DNA from: Roseibium sp.
GTDB lineage: Bacteria; Pseudomonadota; Alphaproteobacteria; Rhizobiales; Stappiaceae
Direction: 5' to 3'
DNA length: 64,000 bases
NCBI GenBank assembly: GCA_017643215.1
Contig: JAEPNV010000001.1
Span: forward strand, 1-64,000
The position numbers were made by a program, and so were the translations under genes. Below are positions 46,758 through 55,950 of the stretch, piece after piece. The number at the start of each line of letters is the position of its first letter. The first letter of the stretch is position 1. The notes beneath the pieces are model-generated. The model was given only the letters and a program-made list of their open reading frames with translations. It ran no database searches and was not told where the DNA came from.

Positions 46758-49700
46758 ATGAACCCGATCCGAATTGCAATCGAACGTCCGGTCGCAGTGC
46801 TTGCCGTTGTGGCGATGGCGGTTTTGTTCGGTGCGCTCGCGCTGACCCGGATCCCGGTGCAGCTTGCGCCCGACGTTCGTAAGCCGGTTGTTGTGATCGA
46901 GACGAATTGGCCCGGCGCCGCACCGGCGGAGATCGAACGCGAGATCGTCAACCTGCAAGAAGATGCGTTCCGGGGCCTTGAAGGGCTTGAGCAGATGACT
47001 AGCCGCTCGCGCACCGGACGGGCAGAAGTTACGCTTGAGTTTGCCATCGGGTCCAGTATGGGCGATGTCCTTCTTCTGGTGTCGAACCGGCTCGACCGGG
47101 TTGACGGATATCCGGCCGAGGCGAGTGAACCGACACTGAGCACATCGGGCTCGGATGACAGTCCGATCGCCTGGATCACGCTGCGCGCAGCCGAAGGCAA
47201 CATGCGTGCCCTTCCCGAATATGGAGACTTCCTTGAGGACGTGATCAAAGCGCGGCTGGAGCGCGTTGACGGGGTCTCGACCGTAAATGTCTTTGGCGGT
47301 GTGTCCCGTGAGCTGCAGATTGTGATCCGCCCGGAGGAATTGGCACGGTACGGATTGACGATCCCCGATGTTGTGCGCCAACTCCGGGCCGAGAATGTCT
47401 CCTTGTCCGCCGGCAACGTGGATGAGGGCAAGAGACGGTATGTCGTGCGCGCTGAAGGCAGCCTCGATACGATTGACGCGGTCAGAAGCGTTGTGCTGCG
47501 GTCGGAGAGCGCTGGAGAAGTCGGAGCCCGCGGGCGGGTGCTGGTCGCCGACATCGCCGATGTCGCTTTTGCTTATGAAGATCCAACCGCACGCCTGCGG
47601 TTTCGAGGCGAGCCGGGCCTCGCCTTCAACGTCGTGCGAGAACAAGGCGCCAACGTCATCGCTACGATGAGTGAAGTCAAGAGCGTGCTTGACGAACTCG
47701 CAGCCGGACCGGTCTCCAACGCGGGCCTGGTTATGGAGCAGGTCTACGATGAGACGATATACATCACCGGTGCGATCGATCTGGTTGTCCAAAACATCTG
47801 GATCGGTGGGCTGCTGGCAGCGGGCGTTTTGCTGATATTCTTAAGAAGTCCGCGCGCGACGCTCGTCATTTCGCTGGCCATTCCGGTTTCGATCGTCGCG
47901 ACTTTTGTTGCCATGGCGGCAACCGGGCGGACGCTCAATGTGATTTCGCTTGCAGGTATCGCCTTTGCGGTCGGTATGATCGTCGACGCGGCAATTGTCG
48001 TGCTGGAGAACATTTATCGCCTGCGCGAACAAGGACTGTCGCGGCGGGAAGCGGCCTATCAGGGGACGCGCCAGGTTTGGGGCGCGATTCTCGTCTCTGC
48101 GCTGACAACGGTGATGGTGTTCATTCCGATCCTGATGATGGAGTTGGAGGCAGGGCAACTCTTCCGCGACATTGCAGTTGCAATCTCGGTTTCGGTGCTG
48201 CTCTCCCTCATCGTTGCCGTCACGGTGATCCCGGCACTTGCCTCGCGTCTTCTTTCCGGGGCCGAGTCCAGGACAGGCCGGCTCCCGGGCGTCGATCATG
48301 TCGGCGCCGCGTTCAGCTGGCTGGTGATGGCGTATGTCCGGCTCACCGTGCGGTATCGGATGGTCGGGCTGGCATTGGTCGCGATGATCGCCGGAGGCGC
48401 CTTGACGCTCGCCTGGGGGTTTCTTCCCAAGCTTGAATATCTGCCCGAGGGCAACCGGAACCTGGTGTTTGGCCTGTTGATTCCGCCGCCCGGATACAAT
48501 CTCGATACCACCGAGACGATCGCCGAGCGGATCGAGACCGTGGCCCGCCCGCTGTGGGAGGCAAGGCCCGCGCCGTCGACCGAGGATGGTGCCCCTGCGG
48601 TCAACAGTTTCTTTTTTGTCGCCACCCCCGGCAACAGTTTTGTCGGCGCAGCGGCTGTCGATGAAAGCCGGGTTGCCGAATTGATCCCTCTCTTGTCCCG
48701 GCCGATTTTCGCAGAACCTGGCACGTTCGGATTCATGACCCAGCCGTCTCTTTTCGGCCGCGGTGTTGGGGGTGGCCGGACGATCGAACTGAACGTTTCC
48801 GGCGAGGAGCTTGAGGAAATCCTTGGTGTCGCGGGCCGCGCGGCGGGGATCATTTCCGGTGTGCTTCCGCGCTCCGAGGGACATCAGTTCCGGCCTATCC
48901 CGGGCCTTGAACTCGGCGCACCGGAAGTCCGCATGATCCCCGACCGCGTGCGCCTCGCCGATGCCGGCCTGACAACCGAAGCCTTGGCCACCACGGTCGA
49001 CGCCTACAATGATGGCATCCGGATCGCCGAGATCAGCGTGGGTAATCGCCGCCTGGATCTAAAGCTTCTGGGTGATGCGGGCGCGTTAGATGGCCTCCGG
49101 ACTCAGGATGTCGGGGCGTTTCCAGTCGTCACATCAAGCGGTCAGATCATTCCGGTTTCCGAACTCGCCGACGTCCGGCTGACGGCGGGGCCGACGGAAA
49201 TCCTGCACCGGGAGAGACTGAGGACGGTGACCTTGGAAGTCCGCCCCTCCGATTCTCTGCCCCTTGAGGCAGCAGTTGAGCTGTTGGAGGCAGAGGTCGT
49301 TGACGTTCTCGAAGGTCAAGGCCTGCCTCCGGGCGTACAGTTGTCGGTTTCGGGAACAGCAGACCAGCTGTCACAAACCTGGAACGCCATCCAGATCAAT
49401 CTCGCCGTGGCGATGATCATCGTTTTCCTCGTGATGGTGATACTGTTTGAATCGTTCCTGTTGCCGCTGGTGGTCATGATCTCGGTGCCGGTTGCCGCGG
49501 CCGGCGGGGTTGGCGGGCTTGCGCTTCTCAATCGCTTTCAAACGCAGCCCCTCGATATGTTGACGCTTCTCGGGTTTGTGATTCTGGTCGGGATCGTCGT
49601 CAACAATGCGATCCTGATTGTGCACCAAACCTTGTATCATCTCAGGGAAGAGGGGTTGGCACCGGTCGAGGCGATCGAGGAGGCCACACGGAACAGGATC

Positions 49701-49925
49701 CGGCCGATCTTCATGTCAACACTGACTTCGGTCTTCGGCATGCTGCCTCTGGTTCTTTTTCCAGGCGCTGGATCGGAGCTCTATCGCGGCTTGGGCGCTG
49801 TCGTGGTGGGCGGGCTCTCCATGTCGGCCTTCCTTACCCTTTTGACCGTTCCTCCACTGCTTCGGGTCATATTGTCGGTCGATGTGACGCGTTCCTACGG
49901 GCCAGAGCCAGCCCCTGCCGAGTAA
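46758..49925 (+). CDS. RND-family efflux pump, inner-membrane transporter
   Basis: The 1055-residue protein has the RND pattern: first membrane helix right at the start (MNPIRIAIERPVAVLAVVAM), two large periplasmic loops, and two sets of membrane helices. Proton-relay helix 4 reads VGMIVDAAIVVLENIYR, with one Asp where AcrB has two. ITLRAAE-, LRFRGEPGLA- and LPPGVQLSVSGTADQ-like segments are porter-domain parts. It works with the adaptor encoded upstream; export substrate is unknown. The ATG at 46758 lies 34 bases past the IS remnant, which suggests that the original operon link was interrupted; a GTG at 46743 is an alternative start. Confidence 0.92.
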   Translation: MNPIRIAIERPVAVLAVVAMAVLFGALALTRIPVQLAPDVRKPVVVIETNWPGAAPAEIEREIVNLQEDAFRGLEGLEQMTSRSRTGRAEVTLEFAIGSSMGDVLLLVSNRLDRVDGYPAEASEPTLSTSGSDDSPIAWITLRAAEGNMRALPEYGDFLEDVIKARLERVDGVSTVNVFGGVSRELQIVIRPEELARYGLTIPDVVRQLRAENVSLSAGNVDEGKRRYVVRAEGSLDTIDAVRSVVLRSESAGEVGARGRVLVADIADVAFAYEDPTARLRFRGEPGLAFNVVREQGANVIATMSEVKSVLDELAAGPVSNAGLVMEQVYDETIYITGAIDLVVQNIWIGGLLAAGVLLIFLRSPRATLVISLAIPVSIVATFVAMAATGRTLNVISLAGIAFAVGMIVDAAIVVLENIYRLREQGLSRREAAYQGTRQVWGAILVSALTTVMVFIPILMMELEAGQLFRDIAVAISVSVLLSLIVAVTVIPALASRLLSGAESRTGRLPGVDHVGAAFSWLVMAYVRLTVRYRMVGLALVAMIAGGALTLAWGFLPKLEYLPEGNRNLVFGLLIPPPGYNLDTTETIAERIETVARPLWEARPAPSTEDGAPAVNSFFFVATPGNSFVGAAAVDESRVAELIPLLSRPIFAEPGTFGFMTQPSLFGRGVGGGRTIELNVSGEELEEILGVAGRAAGIISGVLPRSEGHQFRPIPGLELGAPEVRMIPDRVRLADAGLTTEALATTVDAYNDGIRIAEISVGNRRLDLKLLGDAGALDGLRTQDVGAFPVVTSSGQIIPVSELADVRLTAGPTEILHRERLRTVTLEVRPSDSLPLEAAVELLEAEVVDVLEGQGLPPGVQLSVSGTADQLSQTWNAIQINLAVAMIIVFLVMVILFESFLLPLVVMISVPVAAAGGVGGLALLNRFQTQPLDMLTLLGFVILVGIVVNNAILIVHQTLYHLREEGLAPVEAIEEATRNRIRPIFMSTLTSVFGMLPLVLFPGAGSELYRGLGAVVVGGLSMSAFLTLLTVPPLLRVILSVDVTRSYGPEPAPAE

Positions 49926-50356
49926 GCTGCCGGTGAACACATCGGTTCAAAGCGGGACGCCGAGCGGCCTATGGCTGACCCTTTGAAAAACGGCCATGGA
50001 TGTCCGTTTCGATGGCGTTCCGGACTTACTATTTGATGGTGGGATAGAACCGGTCTTGCTTCGGCCAACGACAGAACGGGTCCGAGCTCCGGCTTTGCCG
50101 CTCAACTTGGCCGCCCTTAAATCGGCACCAGCACGACCTCGTACATGAACAGCACAATCTTGGCGTCGGGGGAGGTGGTCACGGCCGGCGTCTGATCGTT
50201 GAAGGTGACGATCTCGAAATTGGTGAGAGAGCCCGATTGGCCGTTTTGACCGGTAAAGCTATAGCCGGTCTGTGACAGGCCGACCGTCACGCCGCCGACC
50301 GGCTGGTCAATCGCCACCGTGTCGGTGCCGGTGGCTTTTTTACAAATTCGCTCACC
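49926..50356. other. Gap with unassigned open frame after the RND gene
   Basis: No convincing gene. On the minus strand the frame that holds the end of the kinase pseudogene stays open to 50117, reading VGLSQTGYSFTGQNGQSGS and ending EVVLVPI, but I recognise no family in it. The part 49926-50116 shows neither gene nor terminator. Confidence 0.4.
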
Positions 50357-51268
50357 GGCCAGCGTCTCCGGCGGCAGAATCGCGCCCTGGCACAACACCA
50401 CCCGCGCGGCGAGCCGGTGTCCGGCCGAAACTGTGGCCGCGACATCGCCGTCCGTCATCCACCTTGCCAAAACGCGCCGTTGAAGCTGTCTCTGGCGCCG
50501 GTCTTATCCACCGGCCGCTCGACCCGTTTAAGCTTGTAGCGTGCCGTCCGGGCGCTGTCGGCATAAAAACCGGATCGCCCCCGGTCTTTAACAGAACGGC
50601 CGGTGCGCCAAGTGATCTCAACAAATCCACCCCGTCACCTTAGTGGGAGACGGTCCAAAGGGCCGCGACGTCGTCGAAGGAGGGCAGTGAGAGGGTTGCG
50701 TTTTGCACCCCCTCGGCGATGGCTGTGCGTGCCAGATCCGCGTTTTGCCAAAGTTGCGGCCGGGAGTTGAGATCAAAAATATACCGGCCGGCCGGCGGCT
50801 TTGCGCCGTCCCATGCGCGTGAGCAGCCGCGCCCGTGCCCCGGCGTTGATTACCGCCAGCCTCACGGCGGACACGAACAGCGCGGCGGCGTCGCGGACCG
50901 CGCGCGCCTCGGTCTCATCGTCCTGCAAGATCCCGTGTGCGGCGGATTGGTCCCGCCAATAGTAAATGTGCGCTCGCCGTCCAGCGCGCAGTCGATCATG
51001 CTGAGGTCCGGCGGCTTGCCCGGCACGCGCCGGATAACTCCGTCAGAATGCCTTCATGCCGGATTTGCTCAAGGATCCAGTCCGACGACGTGTCCGTGCC
51101 GAGCCGCGTCATGTACCGCACCTGACCAGGCCCCAAGATCCGCGCCATGTAAATCGCGGTATTCAAAGGGTCGCCGCCAGGCCCGCGGCGGTAGATCCCG
51201 GGTTCGCCGTCCGATTGGGCCAGTTCGACCAACGGCTCGCCGATCGATACGATCCGCACCACGGTCAA
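50357..51268 (-). pseudogene. 2-keto-3-deoxygluconate kinase (PfkB family) pseudogene
   Basis: Pieced together over several frames this is a complete PfkB sugar kinase. N-terminus: IVSIGEPLVELAQSDGEPG and GGDPLNTAIYMARIL. Middle: GERTFT-YWRDQSAA, GRPVYF-DLNSRPQLW, SLPSFDDVAALW. C-terminus: APAVLLKTGGDP, DKTGARDSFNGAF (ATP/active-site region, with TGARD where the family has TGAGD) and AGHRLAARVVLCQGAILPPE. Frame is lost near 51018, 50965, 50776, 50546 and 50478, and there is an in-frame TAA near 50639. Four of the breaks lie in or beside T runs. The ATG at 51268 overlaps the stop of the hydroxyacid dehydrogenase gene, so the two once formed an operon for sugar-acid use. Confidence 0.85.
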
Positions 51269-52179
51269 AAGTCCAGCGGGGTCAGCAGCGGCTGCCCGTT
51301 GTAGAAGGCCGCCAGATTGTCGATCACGAGACGTCCCATCGCCAGGCGGGCATCAACCGTGGCCGAGGAGATATGCGGCGTCAAAACGACGTTCGGCAGT
51401 GCGGCGAATTCGGCGCGGGGGGTTGGTTCATCTTGGAAGACGTCAAGGGCCGCTCCGCCCAGGGCACCCTCTTTCAGCGCTTTGATCAGGTCCGCTTCGT
51501 CGACTATGCTGCCCCGAGCGACATTGACAAGCAGCCCGGAGGGACCGAGCGCATGTATAACCTGCGCGTTCACCAGTCCATCGGTTCCCGGGCCGCCGGC
51601 GGCCGCAATTACCATGACATCCGCGTCCTCGGCCAGTGCAACCGGCGAGGCGCGATAGGCCTCTTCCTCGCCGGGTGCCGGAGCAAGATCGGAGTAGATC
51701 ACGCGCATGCCAAATCCGCAGGCATATTCCGCGATTCGCCGTCCGATCCGTCCGTATCCCAGGATGCCGAGGACCCGCCCGCCCAGGGAAGAGCTGAGAT
51801 CGAGCTTTTTGTGCGCCCACGCGCCGCTGCGCACCAGCGCATCGCCTTCCACGACCCGCCGTACCGCCGCCAGCATCAGCGCGACGGCGTGTTCGGCCAC
51901 GGCGTCGGTCAAGACGCCCGGCGTGGTCGCAACCGCAATGCCCCGGGTTTTGGCCTGCTCCAGATCGATCTGGTCAAAACCGACGCCGTAGACGGCGATC
52001 ATCTTCAAGTTCGGCAAGCCGGCCATCTTATCGCCCGGAAGACCGATATCGCCCTTGGTCGCGACGGCGACAACCTTTTCCGCATCCGGCCCAAGATCCG
52101 CTTCATCGCGAACATCAAATCTCTGGCGCAGTTCCGCTGTGATTTCGAGGGGCAGGAGAGGGGCTCGTAATAGCAGCAT
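51265..52179 (-). CDS. D-2-hydroxyacid dehydrogenase (glyoxylate/hydroxypyruvate reductase-like)
   Basis: The 304-residue NAD(P)-dependent enzyme has VYGVGFDQIDLEQAK, the Rossmann motif GILGYGRIGRRIAE, NVARGSIVDEADL with the substrate Arg, DVFQDEPTP with the catalytic Glu and LTPHISSAT with the catalytic His. It would reduce a short 2-oxoacid such as hydroxypyruvate or glyoxylate. The ATG at 52179 gives the family length; a 33-residue longer reading was rejected. It overlaps the kinase pseudogene by ATGA and lies 164 bases downstream of the creatinase gene on the same strand. Confidence 0.9.
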   Translation of the reverse strand: MLLLRAPLLPLEITAELRQRFDVRDEADLGPDAEKVVAVATKGDIGLPGDKMAGLPNLKMIAVYGVGFDQIDLEQAKTRGIAVATTPGVLTDAVAEHAVALMLAAVRRVVEGDALVRSGAWAHKKLDLSSSLGGRVLGILGYGRIGRRIAEYACGFGMRVIYSDLAPAPGEEEAYRASPVALAEDADVMVIAAAGGPGTDGLVNAQVIHALGPSGLLVNVARGSIVDEADLIKALKEGALGGAALDVFQDEPTPRAEFAALPNVVLTPHISSATVDARLAMGRLVIDNLAAFYNGQPLLTPLDF

Positions 52180-52343
52180 CAGCGCATTCCAATCAGGTCG
52201 GGGGCGATCCCGCGCCGCGATGTCTTCGCGGTTCGGGACCAACGGGGTCAAGATGCGCGGCGCGAACGGCGGTGACAACCGTCCGTTTGATCGCGCCGGC
52301 GCTTGGCCTCCCGCCGTCGGTGGTCAGCCGGTTGTGACCAGGA

Positions 52344-53576
52344 CTATGCACGTTTTGGGATGATGTTGTGCTCCGGGCCGAAGGGAAAGCCAGTGATGTT
52401 ATCCGCGCTGGTCTCCGTCACGATGAGGATATCGTGCTCCCGGTAACCGCCCGCCCCAGGGGTGCCGTCCGGGATCATGATCATCGGCTCCATTGAAACC
52501 ACCATGCCCGGTTCCAGCACCGTGTGAACATCTTCGCGCAGTTCCACCGACGCTTCGCGGCCATAATAGTGGCTGAGCACGCCGAAGGAATGGCCGTAGC
52601 CGAAGCTGCGGTATTTGAGAAGGTCGTGGCTGCGGTAGATCTCGTTCAGCTCCGCGGCGATTTCCGAGCATTTCGCGCCGGGCTTGATCAGGTCGAGCCC
52701 GGCCCGATGCACCTTGCAGTTCACCTCCCAAAGCCGCAGGTGGTCGTCGGAGGCGAATTCACAAAACAGAGTGCGTTCCAAGGCTGTGTAGTAGCCGAAG
52801 ATCATCGGGAAGCAGTTCAGGCTGAGAATGTCGCCCGGTTCGATCAGTTTGTTCGTCACCGGATTGTGCGCGCCGTCCGTGTTGATGCCGGATTGGAACC
52901 AGGTCCAGGTATCCATCAGTTCGACGAACGGGAACGAGCAGGCGATTTCGCGGATCATGGCGTTGGTGGAGGCGATCGCCACCTCGTGCTCGGCAACACC
53001 GGCCTGCACCGCGTCCACAAGCGCTGCGCCGCCGACATCGCAGATCCTCGCGCCTTCGCGGATGAGCACGTGTTCCTCCGCGCTCTTGAGCGTGCGCTGG
53101 GCCATCACATCGGCGGCGATGTCGACCAGTTCGACCCCTGGCAGGGCCGCCTCCAACTGGATTTTGAGATCGAGTGAGACATGGTCGAATTCGATCCCGA
53201 TCCGCTTGATTTTCGGATTCGGCATCTTCAACAGCGACTGGATGGCGTGGAAGTAGTTGTCCTTTCGCCAGTCGGTATAGATCAGGCAGTCGCCATGGCT
53301 GCGCCGCCACGGCTGGCCGCCGTCGATGCCTGCCGCAATGGTCGTTGCCGCGTCCTCGGTGACGAGAAATCCGTATTTGCGCCCGAACGAGCAATACACA
53401 AAGCCGGAGAAGTAGCAGACGTTATGATAGGAGGTGAACAGGCAGGCGTCGATCTGCCGGCCCGCCATTAGGGTGCGCAGCGCCGCCTGCCGCGTGTCCA
53501 TCTCCCTTTCGGAGAACGGCAGATAGGCTTTTTCGCCGTTGTTCATTTCATAGACGCGGATCATGTCTTTGCTCAT
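52344..53576 (-). CDS. Creatinase (creatine amidinohydrolase)
   Basis: The 410-residue M24-fold hydrolase would split creatine into sarcosine and urea. It closely matches known Pseudomonas creatinase along its length: FTSYHNVCYFSGF, CSFGRKYGFLVTED, IDGGQPWRRS, LMDTWTWFQSGINTDGAHNPV (split here over active-site His), LNCFPMIFGYYTALERTLF, FGYGHSFGVLSHYYGRE and MEPMIMIPDGTPGAGG. Metal ligands of M24 peptidases are replaced, as in creatinase. The ATG at 53576 has AAAGGAAAC before it. It lies behind the ABC transporter genes, separated by a hairpin terminator. No sarcosine oxidase or urease gene is in the window. Confidence 0.9.
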   Translation of the reverse strand: MSKDMIRVYEMNNGEKAYLPFSEREMDTRQAALRTLMAGRQIDACLFTSYHNVCYFSGFVYCSFGRKYGFLVTEDAATTIAAGIDGGQPWRRSHGDCLIYTDWRKDNYFHAIQSLLKMPNPKIKRIGIEFDHVSLDLKIQLEAALPGVELVDIAADVMAQRTLKSAEEHVLIREGARICDVGGAALVDAVQAGVAEHEVAIASTNAMIREIACSFPFVELMDTWTWFQSGINTDGAHNPVTNKLIEPGDILSLNCFPMIFGYYTALERTLFCEFASDDHLRLWEVNCKVHRAGLDLIKPGAKCSEIAAELNEIYRSHDLLKYRSFGYGHSFGVLSHYYGREASVELREDVHTVLEPGMVVSMEPMIMIPDGTPGAGGYREHDILIVTETSADNITGFPFGPEHNIIPKRA

Positions 53577-53599
53577 CTCAGTTTCCTTTCGCTGCAAGG

Positions 53600-53644
53600 C
53601 CCGAAAAACAAAACGGGCCGGCCTCTTGAACAAGAAGCCGGCCC
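53600..53644 (-). terminator. Strong hairpin between ABC transporter and creatinase genes
   Basis: On the minus strand GGGCCGGCTTCTTG pairs with CAAGAGGCCGGCCC (14 bp with one G-T) around a two-base loop and is followed by GTTTTGTTTTT. It lies between the last permease gene and the creatinase start, so it either ends the transporter transcript or reduces read-through into creatinase. Confidence 0.8.
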
Positions 53645-53751
53645 GCCAGGCCCAAAATGAAAATGTCATGCTGTCAGGTGCGCCGCGCCGGCGATGCCTC
53701 CGGTGACTGGCGTTCCGCCACCGGTTCCGTTGAAAACAGCGAGGCCGTCCC

Positions 53752-54606
53752 TCAGCCCGGCGTCAAACCCCTCAAACGTTCCGACCGCCGGCGAAGGAGC
53801 TCCAGAACCGTCAGTAGGACGATGGAAATCGCGACCATCAGCGAGGCCACCGCGAGGATAGTCGGTGAAATCTGTTCGCGTAGGCCAGTGAACATCTGCC
53901 AGGGCAATGTCTTCTGGCCGGCCGATCCCAGGAACAACACGACGACCACCTCGTCGAACGACGTGATAAAGGCGAACAGCGCCCCGGAAACGACACCTGG
54001 AATGATCAGCGGCATTTGCACCTTGAAGAAGGTCGTGACCGGATTGGCGCCCATACTGGCTGCCGCGCGCACCAGGCTGCGGTCAAAGCCGACAAGCGTC
54101 GCGGTCACGGTGATGATGACAAACGGCGTTCCAAGCGCGGCGTGGGCCAGTACGACCCCCCAATAGGTGCCCTGAAGCCCGATCCGCGAATAGAAAAAAT
54201 ACATGCCCGCGGCGGAGATGATCAACGGCACGATCATCGGCGAGATCAGTACGGCCATGATCGCGGCCCGGTACGGCACGTGGGATTGGCTGAGCCCGAT
54301 GGCCGCCAAGGTGCCGAAGGCCGTGGCGAGGATGGTTGCGGCCGGCGCGATCAGGACCGAATTGCGCAGCGCTTGTTGCCAGTCCGGATTGGTGAAAAAA
54401 TCGTCGTAGTGCTTGAACGAGTATCCCGCGGGGTCGAAGGCCAGCATCTCCTTGGTGAAGGTGAAGAAGTCCTGGGCGTTGAAGCTCAAGGGCAGGATCA
54501 CCAGGATCGGAAAGATCAGAAAGAAGAAGATCAGACCGCAGATGACCCGGAACGCGTAGTGCCAGGTTTTCTGCAACGGGGACGCATAGGGGGGAAGGCT
54601 GCTCAT
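53752..54606 (-). CDS. ABC transporter permease, PotC-like
   Basis: The 284-residue protein has about six membrane helices and the EAA-type loop (RAAASMGANPVTTFFKVQMP) that contacts the ATPase, as in PotC-type permeases for spermidine, putrescine and related solutes. It starts 6 bases past the stop of the first permease gene. With that gene, the binding protein and the ATPase it forms a complete importer. The substrate is not determined by the sequence; the neighbouring creatinase makes creatine or another small cationic or zwitterionic compound a candidate. Confidence 0.9.
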   Translation of the reverse strand: MSSLPPYASPLQKTWHYAFRVICGLIFFFLIFPILVILPLSFNAQDFFTFTKEMLAFDPAGYSFKHYDDFFTNPDWQQALRNSVLIAPAATILATAFGTLAAIGLSQSHVPYRAAIMAVLISPMIVPLIISAAGMYFFYSRIGLQGTYWGVVLAHAALGTPFVIITVTATLVGFDRSLVRAAASMGANPVTTFFKVQMPLIIPGVVSGALFAFITSFDEVVVVLFLGSAGQKTLPWQMFTGLREQISPTILAVASLMVAISIVLLTVLELLRRRSERLRGLTPG

Positions 54607-54612
54607 GGTGTC

Positions 54613-55878
54613 TTACCCCAGCTTCACGTTGTCGATGCCGACGATCCGGTCGTAGACCATGAATAGGACCAGGACGGCGACCAGCAGCATCGTTCCGAGC
54701 GCGGCCGCCAGCCCCCAGTTCAAGGAGCTGGAGATGTGGAAGGCGATCCGGTTCGAGATGAAGATCCCGGAGGTCCCGCCGACCAGTTCCGGCGTGATGT
54801 AGTAGCCGATCGCCAGAATGAAAACGAGCACCGCACCAGCGCCGATGCCCGGCACGCTTTGCGGAAAATAGACCCGCCAGAAGGCGGTCCAGTCGGTTGC
54901 CCCAAGACTCTTGGCTGCCCGTACATAAGACGGCGAGATGGTCTTCATCACCGAATAGAGTGGCAGGATCATGAACGGCAGCAGAATATGGGTCATGGCG
55001 ATGATCGTGCCGGTCTGGTTGTTGATCATCACCAGCCGGTTGGCATCCGAGATCAGATTGATCCAGACCAGGAAGTCGTTGATTACGCCTTGCTGTTGCA
55101 GCAGCACCTTCCAGGCTGACGTGCGCACCAAAAGACTTGTCCAGAACGGCAGCAGCACCAGGATCATCAACAGGTTGGATGTTCTGAGCGGCAAATGCGC
55201 AAGCAGGAAGGCGATCGGATAGCCGAGCAGAAGGCAGGAGATGGTGATGACGATCGACAAGAACAGTGTCCGGCCGAATAGGAACAGATAGATCTGTTCG
55301 TTCTCCGGCTTCAGGGAAATCCCGTCGATGGTCCGCTGCGCGTCAACGGCGCTCAGGAAATAGCCGTCCGTGTAGCGGGGGGAGTACTGTTTGAGCACCT
55401 GCCACGTCTCGACCTCGCCCCATTTTTTGTCCGCATTCAGGAACTGATCCTTGAACGGGCCGGCTTCGTCCATGCGATTGATGCGGCGGCCGGTCTTGCG
55501 GAAAAGGCTCGAAATGCCGGTTTGTTCGTAATTGAGCCGTGAGCCGAGCCGTGTGTGGGTCTTGGCTTCAACGGCGATCGCCAGGTCGTCATAAAGGGCG
55601 GCAAAAACCTGCTCGTCCGGCGCCTCGCCCGATCGCGGATCCCAGGTTTGAAGCGCGACGACGGTTTTTGGCAGCGTGTCCGCGACAATGCCGTTTTCCA
55701 CTGAGCGGAACAGCATGTCCACGATCGGTGCGACAAAGGTCAGGACGACAAACAACAGGAGCGGGGCGATCAGGACCAGCGCCCGCAGTTTCTCGCGGCG
55801 CAAAGCCCTGGCAAGCGAGGCTTTTAAGGGTTTGCCGTCTTGTGTTGTCAGGACCTGGCCGGCGGTCGCGTCGCTCAT
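54613..55878 (-). CDS. ABC transporter permease, PotB-like with large periplasmic insert
   Basis: The 421-residue permease has a first membrane helix at about 33-56, then about 140 polar residues (57-197) before the next helix, where ordinary PotB proteins have a short loop. From FLFGRTLFLSIV on it is a standard PotB-like core with the EAA loop RAAKSLGATDWTAFWRVYFP. The insert starts after TM1 and so should be outside the cytoplasm, where it could touch the binding protein. The gene sits between the binding-protein and second permease genes. Confidence 0.9.
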   Translation of the reverse strand: MSDATAGQVLTTQDGKPLKASLARALRREKLRALVLIAPLLLFVVLTFVAPIVDMLFRSVENGIVADTLPKTVVALQTWDPRSGEAPDEQVFAALYDDLAIAVEAKTHTRLGSRLNYEQTGISSLFRKTGRRINRMDEAGPFKDQFLNADKKWGEVETWQVLKQYSPRYTDGYFLSAVDAQRTIDGISLKPENEQIYLFLFGRTLFLSIVITISCLLLGYPIAFLLAHLPLRTSNLLMILVLLPFWTSLLVRTSAWKVLLQQQGVINDFLVWINLISDANRLVMINNQTGTIIAMTHILLPFMILPLYSVMKTISPSYVRAAKSLGATDWTAFWRVYFPQSVPGIGAGAVLVFILAIGYYITPELVGGTSGIFISNRIAFHISSSLNWGLAAALGTMLLVAVLVLFMVYDRIVGIDNVKLG

Positions 55879-55950
55879 GTGATCAGACTTTCGCGAAAAG
55901 GAATGCGTGGCGGATGGGGCATCCCCATCCGCCTTGTCGTGTCAGGCCGG

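Noticed and set aside
50719..52170. A 483-codon plus-strand open frame
   Set aside because: It lies antisense to the D-2-hydroxyacid dehydrogenase and kinase pseudogene, whose conserved motifs are clear on the minus strand; the plus-strand product has no motif and atypical composition.
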